A stretch of 64,000 nucleotides of DNA, from the NCBI GenBank assembly GCA_964564025.1, contig CAZLZO010000002.1, forward strand, positions 62,001 to 126,000. Direction: 5' to 3'. Position 1 is the first letter of the stretch; every line of letters starts with the position of its first letter. The notes under the pieces are model-generated. The model had not been told where the DNA came from. It did not search any database and saw only the letters and a program-made list of their open reading frames with translations. Source of the stretch: DRYM01 sp964564025 (lineage in GTDB: Archaea; Thermoproteota; Thermoprotei_A; EX4484-217-1). Positions 7,181 to 15,478 of this stretch are shown piece after piece. The position numbers and the translations under genes were made by a program.

Positions 7181-8629
7181 ATGGATGAGTTTCTAATAAT
7201 CGCTTATTCATTAGCTATATTGACTTATTACTTAGGCGTACTTATATACTTGTTACCTATACCTGTTTGGAGCGTTAAGAAGTGGGCGCCAGCTTTAATT
7301 TATGATTCGTTTGCAGTAACGATTTTGGTTTTATTGTTTACATCAATAATTGAAGCTACATCCTATTTTGGAGGTATTTTGGGGGTCAGTTGGGACTTCT
7401 ACTTTAACTGGCTTGTTGAAAGAATAGCAGTTTTGGGTTCATTTATTTCATTACTAATAAGTGTTTCTTTAGCTATATCCCAAGCCGGAGGAAGAGCTTT
7501 AGTTACGTCTTTCTTAGGACCAATAACTAGTATAGCCACATATACGCTCATAGTCATGGAGTTCTTCTTCGTTTTAGGATTAGTGTTTAAAGAATATTTC
7601 GCAAAAATACTTGCCTTCGGAATTTTACTTTATGCAGTACCATTTAGATTAGCTAGAAGTGCAGGAGCATCATTAATAGCTCTGTCTATAGTTTTTACAA
7701 TAGCTCTTCCGCTTCTCCCAACGTTTGTGAATGTTATGAGCGTGAGCGAAAGTAACCCTCTTACAAACATGAATATAAGTGAGCCACTTAAGCCTAAAGA
7801 GGATCTTGGAGTATTTTTTGCTAAAGGAATAGTTAAAGATATTACAGGAGAGCCTATACCATATATCAAAACGGAATGGTTTCTTAAAGAAAATAGCATA
7901 GATCCCATAGCTACATATTATACTGACGAAAATGGCTTTTATAATGCCGGAAGACCCTTCGGAGGGTTGCCTGCAAAAGTAAATGGATTTTACGTTAAAT
8001 TTAGCTATTTAGGTATTAGCATAAGCTCTATGAATGTTTCAATAAACGAATTCTTCTACAACCCCTATTTGGATCCCAATGCAGACTATGTACATGACTT
8101 TACATTAAACAACGTTATTTACTTTGGCCGCACAGTTCTTTTAATACTACAGAGTGAAGTAAAGAATGCTGAAGTTAATAAACAAGGAAATACGTACGTT
8201 CTTAACATAGTTTTAAATGGACCACAAGAAGCCATAATCGCCTATGTTCCTGAAGTCGCAAAAATAACAAAATTGAAGGTAAATTATAGCGAAATTGAAT
8301 TTACTAATAAAAGTTATATTTGGAATAATGTAAATGTTTCAACTATAAACTTTCACTTGCCCAAAGGATCTACGGTTATAGAAGTATCCTATGTTATAGT
8401 TGGTGAAGAAAACATCCAACTTGTAGATAAAGGGTATTTTAGCGATATAGATAACACTTTAAACTCTAGCATTAATGTTCAAAATTTAGGTGAAGCCATA
8501 GGTAAAGTGTTCTTTCAATGGATAATATTGCCTGTAACTTACTTAACAATTCTTATTTCGATAACTTACTCTTTTGCATATACTCTTGGAGGTAGGAAAT
8601 TACGCTTACCGATAAGAGATAGGGTGTAA
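7181..8629 (+). CDS. cedA: CedA-like polytopic channel protein with large extracytoplasmic insert
   Basis: A 482-residue membrane protein of the Ced DNA-import apparatus. Six hydrophobic segments occupy about residues 4-185, then a hydrophilic domain of roughly 250 residues (about 195-440), then a seventh membrane helix at about 447-468 and a basic tail. Seven helices agree with CedA. The insert begins with a segment resembling carboxypeptidase-regulatory or Ig-like folds (GIVKDITGEPIPYIKTEW, then TDENGFYNAG) and is rich in beta-strand patterns and N-x-S/T sequons, so it is probably exposed outside the cell. Residues about 6-62, with PIPVWSVKKW, match the CedA1 hairpin. It lies 34 bp after cedA1 and 8 bp before cedA2. 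Confidence 0.75.
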   Translation: MDEFLIIAYSLAILTYYLGVLIYLLPIPVWSVKKWAPALIYDSFAVTILVLLFTSIIEATSYFGGILGVSWDFYFNWLVERIAVLGSFISLLISVSLAISQAGGRALVTSFLGPITSIATYTLIVMEFFFVLGLVFKEYFAKILAFGILLYAVPFRLARSAGASLIALSIVFTIALPLLPTFVNVMSVSESNPLTNMNISEPLKPKEDLGVFFAKGIVKDITGEPIPYIKTEWFLKENSIDPIATYYTDENGFYNAGRPFGGLPAKVNGFYVKFSYLGISISSMNVSINEFFYNPYLDPNADYVHDFTLNNVIYFGRTVLLILQSEVKNAEVNKQGNTYVLNIVLNGPQEAIIAYVPEVAKITKLKVNYSEIEFTNKSYIWNNVNVSTINFHLPKGSTVIEVSYVIVGEENIQLVDKGYFSDIDNTLNSSINVQNLGEAIGKVFFQWIILPVTYLTILISITYSFAYTLGGRKLRLPIRDRV

Positions 8630-8637
8630 GGTGGTTA

Positions 8638-8820
8638 ATGGTGAATCCTTTTAATTTTAAAACAATGCTAATATTATACCTAGTTAACGTACTTTACGTA
8701 ACTTACATTATCGTAAAGAACAGTGCTAACCTAAATACCGTGTTAACTGTTTTACTAGTAATACTTGTTGTTATTCCTATGATTGTACTCATCATATATC
8801 ATAGAGACGTTTTAAAATAG
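8638..8820 (+). CDS. cedA2: CedA2-like small two-helix membrane protein
   Basis: Sixty residues with two predicted transmembrane helices (about 10-26 and 34-53) and very short termini ending HRDVLK. A Shine-Dalgarno AAGGTGG sits just before the ATG. In the Ced system of Sulfolobales and relatives, CedA is accompanied by two small two-helix proteins. The identification here rests on size, topology and the position between the CedA-like gene and the CedB-like ATPase, not on a sequence motif. Confidence 0.65.
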   Translation: MVNPFNFKTMLILYLVNVLYVTYIIVKNSANLNTVLTVLLVILVVIPMIVLIIYHRDVLK

Positions 8821-8830
8821 GTGGTAGGCT

Positions 8831-10672
8831 ATGGACTATAATGAAAAAATACCAGTGCTTATAATTGTTATTGGAGCATTTGTTTTAGCTTACGTTTTCT
8901 TGAAGGATTTTGTTGCATTAGAGCATTACATAGCCTTATTCTTACTGCTCATTTTTGCTTATAATATACCGTTGGTTTTTCCAAAGCTTACATCGAAAAT
9001 AATACCTCGTAAGCTAGAGTTTAGCGAAGCAAACATGATGGTTAAAGGTAACATCTTAGTTGTGAAAAAAGATAAAACTGTAAGTGGCTTAGCGGTATAT
9101 GTGGTTGATGATGTTCCTTATAGTTACAAAGATGTAACCTCAGATTTCCTTATACAACAAATCAGATCTTTTACAGGCTTTATAACAGCAACGGAAAGTG
9201 ATGTTTCAATAGTTCTATTAAAGAAGAAAGCAAATACATCATCTTATGTTAAGAATATTGAGAGACAGCTCATAAATTACAAGATAATGGTGGCAACAGA
9301 TCCTGCAAATCCTCAGATTTTAAAGAAACTTAGAAGATTAGAAAAAATATATGATAGGATAGTTAAAGGCGAAAAGCCCATTAGCATAAAGTACTATATA
9401 GTAGTTAAAGCACATGCTTCATCGGAAAGGGGATTGATAAAGGCTATTCAGGAAAGATCACGTACAGTAATAACGTCATTTAAAGCCTCAATGGGTTTTG
9501 ATGTTAGAAAAGCAACTGAGGACGAGGTCTTAGAAGCAATAAGTCTAGGTATTCTTAAAGAAACTAAACATAAGATTACGTTGGAGTCCGACGTAGGCTT
9601 CATGATGCCCATAGGATATGTTAAAAGGCCTAAGGTTTCCGGTAAGGGTATTTATCTAGGTGAAGACATAGACTATGGTACACCAGTTTTTTACGATTTC
9701 GAAAAATACTTAACGAAACATATAGTGGTAATAGGGCCTACAGGTAGGGGTAAAACAACATTCCTTTACACAATAGCGAAAAGGGCCATAGATGAATATG
9801 AAATTCCAGTATGGATCTTTGACTTAAGAGGAGAGTTTATTGGCTTAAAGTCTACAAGTGCTTTTGAAATAATAGATCCTGAGAGAAACAACATTAACAT
9901 ATTATACACGTGGTTTACGAGTCCTAGAATAAGGGCAAAGCAAATAATTGAGCTTATTAAAAGCATAGCATCATTAACTTCCAAGGAGGAATACTTACTA
10001 TATATGTCACTTATAAAAACGTACGAATCAACAAACAATCCTAGCTTCGAATACTTAATGTCAACAATAGCTGAGATCTCTAAGAACTATGGTGATAAGG
10101 ATGTTGAGTTTAGTTTACTAACAAAACTTGAGTCTTTAAAATCAAAGATATTCTTCAACGGTAACGTATATGCCCTTAACTTTAAGAGGCCTCTAATATT
10201 TCTTCTACATAGGTTGCCTGAGGAGTATCGTAAATTATACACTTTAGCATTGCTTCAAATCTTAGCTAACTATATTTTAACGCTAACGCCAACAAATACT
10301 ATACGTTGCTTAGTAATACTTGATGAAGCATGGCGCTTTATGGATACACGTTCTGGAGCAAAAATTATTAAGTCCTTAGTAAAGGAGGGACGAGGCTACG
10401 GACTTGCAGTGGCTTTAGCTTCCCAAGATATATCTGATTTTCCAAAGGAAATTTTAGATAATGCTGGAACAATAGCTGTTTTTGGGTCAAATAGTAAAGA
10501 TTACATTGAAAGCGTAAGCAAGTTTATGAAACTAAATGAGACAGAAAAGGAGAGAATGTCATGGTTAAGAACGGGAGAGGTCCTTATTCGAATAATTGGA
10601 GACCCCAGACCATTATGGGTTAAAATACGGCCCGAACTCGTGGAGACTCAAGAGAAACAAATAAAAAAGTAA
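8831..10672 (+). CDS. cedB: CedB-like VirB4/HerA ATPase, motor of DNA import
   Basis: A 613-residue ATPase anchored by two N-terminal membrane helices (about 8-25 and 31-48). The Walker A motif is GPTGRGKT at 302-309 and Walker B is VILDEA at 495-500. A sensor-like region containing ASQDISDFPKEILDNAG follows, as in VirB4/HerA hexameric motors. CedB energises uptake of chromosomal DNA between cells in Sulfolobales, where it assists repair by recombination. It is the last gene of cedA1-cedA-cedA2-cedB, with only 10 bp separating it from cedA2. Its length and topology fit the family well. Confidence 0.85.
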   Translation: MDYNEKIPVLIIVIGAFVLAYVFLKDFVALEHYIALFLLLIFAYNIPLVFPKLTSKIIPRKLEFSEANMMVKGNILVVKKDKTVSGLAVYVVDDVPYSYKDVTSDFLIQQIRSFTGFITATESDVSIVLLKKKANTSSYVKNIERQLINYKIMVATDPANPQILKKLRRLEKIYDRIVKGEKPISIKYYIVVKAHASSERGLIKAIQERSRTVITSFKASMGFDVRKATEDEVLEAISLGILKETKHKITLESDVGFMMPIGYVKRPKVSGKGIYLGEDIDYGTPVFYDFEKYLTKHIVVIGPTGRGKTTFLYTIAKRAIDEYEIPVWIFDLRGEFIGLKSTSAFEIIDPERNNINILYTWFTSPRIRAKQIIELIKSIASLTSKEEYLLYMSLIKTYESTNNPSFEYLMSTIAEISKNYGDKDVEFSLLTKLESLKSKIFFNGNVYALNFKRPLIFLLHRLPEEYRKLYTLALLQILANYILTLTPTNTIRCLVILDEAWRFMDTRSGAKIIKSLVKEGRGYGLAVALASQDISDFPKEILDNAGTIAVFGSNSKDYIESVSKFMKLNETEKERMSWLRTGEVLIRIIGDPRPLWVKIRPELVETQEKQIKK

Positions 10673-10690
10673 TGTTTTGTAAATAATAAT

Positions 10691-10795
10691 GGAACCCACG
10701 GCCCGTGTAACCTCAACCCGCGTCGCGGGTAGGGGTGAACACGGGAGACTCCACCCCTAGGCGTCATGGCCCCCCGTATACTCTTCTTTTCTTTT
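10691..10795 (+). ncRNA. GC-rich structured RNA element with two mutually exclusive hairpins
   Basis: Bases 10691-10777 are strikingly G+C-rich within an AT-rich region, a known hallmark of structured RNA in thermophiles. Hairpin A pairs CCCGTG (10702-10707) with CACGGG (10740-10745), ACCTC (10710-10714) with GGGGT (10732-10736) and CCCGC (10717-10721) with GCGGG (10725-10729), leaving a 3-base loop. Hairpin B pairs TAGGGGTG (10730-10737) with CACCCCTA (10752-10759). A and B cannot form together. A T-rich tract (about 10782-10796) follows, 10 bp before the gene at 10807. This fits either a stand-alone small RNA or a switching leader for that gene. The strand is inferred from the T tract. No known RNA family was recognised. 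Confidence 0.55.
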
Positions 10796-10806
10796 TCATG
10801 TAGAGG

Positions 10807-11331
10807 ATGATGCTGTTGAACCTCATACCTATTCATGGGGAATCGTATTTTATAGTTGAACGTAAAGGAACGTTCAATCAAATACTAAGGTTTCTTTATT
10901 ACGATGAGAATGAATACTATTATCGCTTAATACATAAGCCTGAAGAATACTATGTTGAAATAAGTAGGCTCCATAATGCTATGGAGGATTTTCTTTCAAA
11001 AGAAAAAATATTTGTAAACGGTGAAAGAGTTAAACCTAGAGTTCTCATGGTCAATATAGACTTTGCTGGTTATAGAGATCACCCATATATACTTTACTTC
11101 ATACGTTTCAAAGGTAATTTAAGGAAGGGAGAAAATGTTTTCGAAGACTTTTATGAAGAGGAAATAGCGGAGTACGATTACGAAATATACTGGTTCTTCC
11201 CTGAAAAAGCAAAAGTAAAGGAGATATATATTTCAGGGGATTTTGACCTGGTAAAACCAAACATACTTTATATTTGGACGAGGAGAGGCGATAGAATAAG
11301 CGGATATGAAAAAATAGTTTTTGAAATTTAA
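10807..11331 (+). CDS. Conserved-looking protein of unknown function behind a structured leader
   Basis: A 174-residue soluble protein rich in aromatic and acidic residues (for example YYDENEYYYRLIHKPEEYYV and FEDFYEEEIAEYDYEIYWFF). It has no membrane helix and no motif I recognise; alternating strands suggest a beta-rich fold. The ATGs at 10807 and 10810 are both possible starts. The gene follows the GC-rich hairpin element and is convergent with priL, overlapping it by 4 bp. Any link to the Ced operon upstream is positional only. Confidence 0.6.
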   Translation: MMLLNLIPIHGESYFIVERKGTFNQILRFLYYDENEYYYRLIHKPEEYYVEISRLHNAMEDFLSKEKIFVNGERVKPRVLMVNIDFAGYRDHPYILYFIRFKGNLRKGENVFEDFYEEEIAEYDYEIYWFFPEKAKVKEIYISGDFDLVKPNILYIWTRRGDRISGYEKIVFEI

Positions 11332-12452
11332 TCTCTCCTTACCATTCTCCTTAAAACTTCTCTATAATAGTATACTAAAGGATTTTTTACTTTACATTCG
11401 GAAATACAAAGGCCGAGTGTTCTCATAGTATCGCAGTTATAAGGTTTATATTTCTTTCTTGACCCTCTAAGACCAGCTAGGTGCTCAACTTGGTATCTAG
11501 CAATTGCTTCGTTGAAGTCAGGTAATTTTCTAAAGACATTAACTACTGAGTCTACATCTAAACCTATGTTAAGAAGAAAAGATGCTAAGGCAAATCTTGC
11601 GTGATGTGATAAATGCTTTCCTTCTATTGCTTCATCATATAATGTTTTAATACATGGAGGAAACGCTTCTGGCTCAATTATCTCCAGAAATTTTAGTTCT
11701 TCAAACTTCTCTCGTAAACTAAATTTTAACGCTTCCTTTACGTGTTCTTCTCTAACAATGTAATATTCTTTGGAGACTGCTTTCACAAGCTTTTTGATTT
11801 TCTCAGGCAATACATCGATTTCAATGGGTTTTACCATTTCAGCTATTTTTTGCGATATTATTTCCTCCAAAAACCTACTTACGCGTTGATGTGTGAGATA
11901 TACGTAGCCTCCATTTACTATTTGATTTGAAAGCTTCCATGACGGATCAGTATGTAATCTTAAGGATTTTAAGTAATCATACACTGTTACTTTAAATGGA
12001 AGATAAGTGTAAATTGCTCTCCCCTTTCTAACATCATGAAGTACTTTATAGGCTTTGTTAGATCCTAAATATTGTATGTTTAAACCTAAAATTTTACCTA
12101 TGGCTTCTAAAATTTCTGGTTTTTCTCTATCTAAATGTTTCTTTATTCTTTTAGCTTCAAAGACGCTGTAACGTGATGTAAGCCACTTATCGTTTATTCC
12201 TCCTAAAACTACGAGTGAAAGATAAAAAGACACTATCTCTTCATCATCAGAAAGCCCTTTTGGTTCTGATATCTTCCCCTTTACTGCTCCGATTATTCTT
12301 TCAATTACTCGTTTCTCTACAGATGATGTCAAATGTATTTCAAAAATTTCCGAGAGGCTTAGGGAGTAACCATATTTTTCCTCAAAGTACTTTTGCGGAG
12401 ATGCAAGAAATGGGTATTTTGAATAGTCAATAAAGACTATTTTTGCCTTCAT
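11328..12452 (-). CDS. priL: DNA primase large subunit PriL (Fe-S)
   Basis: A 374-residue regulatory subunit of the archaeal/eukaryotic-type replicative primase, which pairs with PriS to make primers. The C-terminal half holds the iron-sulfur domain. Its cysteines appear in PPCIKTLYDEA, NCDTMRTLGLC and SECKV, and the hallmark segment LSHHARFALASFLLNIG lies between them. The N-terminal portion (IDYSKYPFLASPQKYFEE) is typical of archaeal PriL. No small-subunit gene is present in this window. The gene is transcribed from 12452 and its stop overlaps the convergent unknown gene by 4 bp. Confidence 0.9.
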   Translation of the reverse strand: MKAKIVFIDYSKYPFLASPQKYFEEKYGYSLSLSEIFEIHLTSSVEKRVIERIIGAVKGKISEPKGLSDDEEIVSFYLSLVVLGGINDKWLTSRYSVFEAKRIKKHLDREKPEILEAIGKILGLNIQYLGSNKAYKVLHDVRKGRAIYTYLPFKVTVYDYLKSLRLHTDPSWKLSNQIVNGGYVYLTHQRVSRFLEEIISQKIAEMVKPIEIDVLPEKIKKLVKAVSKEYYIVREEHVKEALKFSLREKFEELKFLEIIEPEAFPPCIKTLYDEAIEGKHLSHHARFALASFLLNIGLDVDSVVNVFRKLPDFNEAIARYQVEHLAGLRGSRKKYKPYNCDTMRTLGLCISECKVKNPLVYYYREVLRRMVRRD

Positions 12453-12509
12453 AATGCATCTTCTGTGGTCTTAATTGGATACTAATGCTTTTACATATTT
12501 CTTTAAACG

Positions 12510-13055
12510 TTACTCTACCTTAATCTTGATTCCTTCTTCCTTTTTTCCTCTCCTCTCCTTTTCCAGCCTGACCTCTAAAACACCATTCTTATATGTAGCC
12601 TTGGCTGTTTCAGGTTTTACCTTGGCAGGGAGCTGTATTTCCTTATAATATTTTCTATCTCCACTTTGGGCTGATATTATTAATGTATTGTCTCTAATCC
12701 TTATATCAATATCTTCCTTATTAACTCCGGGTACTTCAGCTACAACAGTTACCGTATTTTCGTCTTCTAAAACATCTACGAGAGGCTCTCTTTCTTCAGC
12801 AATTTTAGGTCTACCTGCCTCTCTACGTATGTTACCAAACTCTTTAATTATTGGTCTGCCATCGGGGCCGATGGTTATGCTGAAACCATAAACGTAAGGA
12901 CCTATAATTCTTCCCTCACGAGTGGCTCTAGTCATTTCTTCCTCTATACGCTCAAACCTTTTCATCCAATCTCTAAATTCTCTATCTATGTTTTCAAAAA
13001 TGTCCTCAAAGAACTCATCAAATAAATCCCAAATGCTTTTTCTTCTCTTAACCAT
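12510..13055 (-). CDS. hsp20: Small heat shock protein Hsp20 (alpha-crystallin family)
   Basis: An ATP-independent chaperone with an N-terminal arm (IWDLFDEFFEDIFENIDREF) and an alpha-crystallin domain (PLVDVLEDENTVTVVAEVPGV, then KNGVLEVRLEK). The ATG at 13055 is preferred to the upstream GTG at 13067 because a perfect Shine-Dalgarno (minus-strand GAGGTG) overlaps the GTG itself and lies at suitable distance from the ATG, giving 181 residues. A TATA-like CAATATAC further upstream is shared in a divergent region with metG. Confidence 0.92.
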   Translation of the reverse strand: MVKRRKSIWDLFDEFFEDIFENIDREFRDWMKRFERIEEEMTRATREGRIIGPYVYGFSITIGPDGRPIIKEFGNIRREAGRPKIAEEREPLVDVLEDENTVTVVAEVPGVNKEDIDIRIRDNTLIISAQSGDRKYYKEIQLPAKVKPETAKATYKNGVLEVRLEKERRGKKEEGIKIKVE

Positions 13056-13183
13056 AAGTGGGATCACCTCTTACCTATTTGAAGGGTGTTCTCGCAACCA
13101 ACTATGCTAGGGCTCGTATATTGCAATTTCGGTAAACCTTATTTAATGTTAAAATTTTAAAGTTAAAGGAATAAGGGGGGTTA

Positions 13184-14905
13184 ATGAGCATGGGTAAATG
13201 GGTTGTATGTTCCGCATGGCCTTACGTTAACTCTGTACCTCACTTAGGAACACTTATAGGCTCCGTTCTTTCAGCAGATGTTTTCGCAAGATATCTTAGA
13301 ATGAGGGGTGAAGACGTAGTTTTTGTTAGTGGAAGCGATGAGCATGGAACACCTATAGAAGTTGAGGCTAGAAAGAGAAATGTGGAACCAAAGAAGTTAA
13401 CAGATCAAGTTCACGAGTATGTATCTAAACTATTCGAAGCTTTTGGAATAAGCTTTGATAACTACACGAGAACAGAGAATCTTACTCATATTAAGTTTGT
13501 TAGAGAATTTCTGCTTAAAGTCTACAATAATGGCTACATATTTATTCAAGAAATACGAATGCCCTATTGCTCCAAAGATAAAATGTTTTTACCAGATAGA
13601 TTTATTGAAGGAACATGTCCCCATTGTGGTTATGAAAAGGCACGTGGTGACCAATGCGATAAATGCGGAAGACTACTAGAGCCTTGGCAATTAATAAACC
13701 CTAGATGCGTATTTTGCGGTTCAAAACCCATATTTAAATTAACTAAGCACTGGTACTTTGACTTACCTAAACTAACAGATGCCCTTAATAAATTCATAAA
13801 GGAACATAAAAACTTCCCAGATAATGTAAAGAAGTTTTCTTTAAACTGGATTAAGGAGGGTTTAAAACCCAGAGCCATAACTAGAGATAACAAATGGGGA
13901 ATACCTGCACCTTTCCCTGGAGCTGAGGATAAAACTATTTACGTATGGTTTGACGCCCTTTTAGGATATATTTCAGCTACAATAGAATACGGTATAAGAA
14001 AAGGGGATGAGAAGCTCTGGGAAAAATATTGGAAAGACAGTAGGACAAAGACAGTATATTTCATAGGGAAAGACAATATCCCCTTCCATGCAATAATACT
14101 GCCCGCGTTAATACTTGCTTCCGGAGAAAAATTAGTTCTTCCTTGGCAAATAGCTGCCACAGAGTACTTAACGTTTGAAGGGGAGAAGTTCAGTAAAAGT
14201 AGGGGAATAGGGGTATGGATTGATGAAGCTCTAGAAATGCTAGATGCTGATTATTGGAGATTTGCGTTAATCTCTATGAGGCCTGAAGTAAAGGACACTA
14301 ATTTCACATGGAAGGAATTCTATAGGATAATAAATAGTGACCTAAATGACGACATAGGAAACTTTATTCATAGAACACTAAGCTTTATAAGTAAATATTT
14401 TGACCAAAAAGTCCCTGAGCCAGGGATTCTAAGCCAAGTTGATCACGAATTTAAAGAAAAGATCCTTCAAACACCGGAGGTTGTAAGTAAATTCTTTGAA
14501 GAAGTTAGACTTAAACAAGCTTTACACTATATCGTCGAGCTAGCTAGATCAGGTAATCAATACTTAAACAGAAAAGCTCCTTGGGATAAAGTTAAAAGGT
14601 CGGAAACATTAGAGAATGCCAAAACAACTCTATGGCTTTCAGCGAATGCCGTAGGATTTTTAGCATTAATGCTGGCCCCGTTTATTCCTAAATATGCTCA
14701 AAAAATATGGAGAACGCTAGGCATGGAAACTGATGTTACACATGAAAAATGGAGTTTAATGAGGGAATTATTTGTAAAGCCGGGACATAAAATAAGGAAA
14801 CCTAAGCCTATATTCAAAAAATTACCACCTGATTTTCTCGAGAAAGCAGGAGAAATGTTGTCTAAAGCTCGCGCTACAGTGAAAAGACCTAGTGTATTAA
14901 AATAA
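13184..14905 (+). CDS. metG: Methionyl-tRNA synthetase, catalytic subunit
   Basis: Class I aminoacyl-tRNA synthetase of 573 residues charging tRNA-Met. The HIGH signature is PYVNSVPHLGTLIGS, the zinc knuckles of the connective peptide include CPHCGYEKARGDQCDKCG and CVFCGS, and the KMSKS loop reads KFSKSRG. The C-terminal EMAP/Trbp111-like tRNA-binding domain is absent and is probably supplied in trans by the gene at 26501-26851, a split arrangement common in Thermoproteota. A G-rich Shine-Dalgarno precedes the start; the ATGs at 13184 and 13190 are both plausible. Confidence 0.96.
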   Translation: MSMGKWVVCSAWPYVNSVPHLGTLIGSVLSADVFARYLRMRGEDVVFVSGSDEHGTPIEVEARKRNVEPKKLTDQVHEYVSKLFEAFGISFDNYTRTENLTHIKFVREFLLKVYNNGYIFIQEIRMPYCSKDKMFLPDRFIEGTCPHCGYEKARGDQCDKCGRLLEPWQLINPRCVFCGSKPIFKLTKHWYFDLPKLTDALNKFIKEHKNFPDNVKKFSLNWIKEGLKPRAITRDNKWGIPAPFPGAEDKTIYVWFDALLGYISATIEYGIRKGDEKLWEKYWKDSRTKTVYFIGKDNIPFHAIILPALILASGEKLVLPWQIAATEYLTFEGEKFSKSRGIGVWIDEALEMLDADYWRFALISMRPEVKDTNFTWKEFYRIINSDLNDDIGNFIHRTLSFISKYFDQKVPEPGILSQVDHEFKEKILQTPEVVSKFFEEVRLKQALHYIVELARSGNQYLNRKAPWDKVKRSETLENAKTTLWLSANAVGFLALMLAPFIPKYAQKIWRTLGMETDVTHEKWSLMRELFVKPGHKIRKPKPIFKKLPPDFLEKAGEMLSKARATVKRPSVLK

Positions 14906-14909
14906 TTTT

Positions 14910-15296
14910 TCAATCCTCCTTCACTACAGTGTATTTTTCAAGTTCACTGTTCAAGAGTTCTTTAAGTCTTTCTAAATTCTTTTCATCAATTATTATGTCG
15001 TCATTCTCTATTTTGAACTTTATATCAAAGCTCTTTCGATGTATGTTTTTACCCAAATATTTCCACTTTATTTGAGATACTTTATCTTTCTTCCCCCTAT
15101 ACTTAATCCTCCACCAATATCTACTGATGTAAACATATTTCTTAACAGTGTTTCCCTTTTTAACTATAACTATGTGAACCGGTTTCAAATAGAGTCTTTC
15201 TTCTCCTGGTACCTCATTTCTTCTCATAATTATTTTTGCTAACCTCTCTCTAATTTTAGGGAGTAGTTTTGCACCATGTATTATTTTTATCTTCAT
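14910..15296 (-). CDS. Basic protein of unknown function
   Basis: A 128-residue, lysine- and arginine-rich protein (for example SRYWWRIKYRGKKDKVSQIKW) with an acidic, helical C-terminus (EKNLERLKELLNSELEKY). I do not recognise the family. The charge pattern would suit an RNA- or DNA-binding protein, but nothing in the sequence proves it. It is convergent with metG (4-bp gap). Directly upstream on the same strand lies a C/D-box sRNA, so the two may share a transcript. Confidence 0.5.
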   Translation of the reverse strand: MKIKIIHGAKLLPKIRERLAKIIMRRNEVPGEERLYLKPVHIVIVKKGNTVKKYVYISRYWWRIKYRGKKDKVSQIKWKYLGKNIHRKSFDIKFKIENDDIIIDEKNLERLKELLNSELEKYTVVKED

Positions 15297-15317
15297 TTCC
15301 TATCTTAACCCTAGACT

Positions 15318-15376
15318 TTATCAGTGGCGACCGTTTTCATCACGAAAGCTCAGTGAGGGAAAGGATCATCACATCC
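15318..15376 (-). ncRNA. C/D-box small RNA guiding 2'-O-methylation of 23S rRNA
   Basis: On the minus strand all four boxes are perfect: C GTGATGA (15366-15372), D' CTGA (15350-15353), C' GTGATGA (15337-15343) and D CTGA (15321-15324). Both guides are 12 nt long. The D' guide TCCTTTCCCTCA is complementary to the conserved 23S stretch UGAGGGAAAGG. The D guide AAACGGTCGCCA is complementary to GGCGACCGUUU, a 23S domain IV sequence. By the five-nucleotide rule each would direct methylation of a G. The two-guide architecture and spacing are those of archaeal sRNPs (L7Ae, Nop5, fibrillarin). The rRNA matches are from memory of conserved rRNA sequences. Confidence 0.88.
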
Positions 15377-15478
15377 TAATGTTACCTTTATTAGTAAGCC
15401 CACAGTATTTAATTAATAACAAAACTTGCAGAATAATGTTTCTTATGTGCAAAAAGTTTCTAAAGTAGGTGGCATTCC

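Noticed and set aside
10691..10795. A tRNA gene
   Set aside because: The GC-rich segment has no T-loop consensus (GGTTCAAATCC type), no paired 7-bp acceptor and no cloverleaf.
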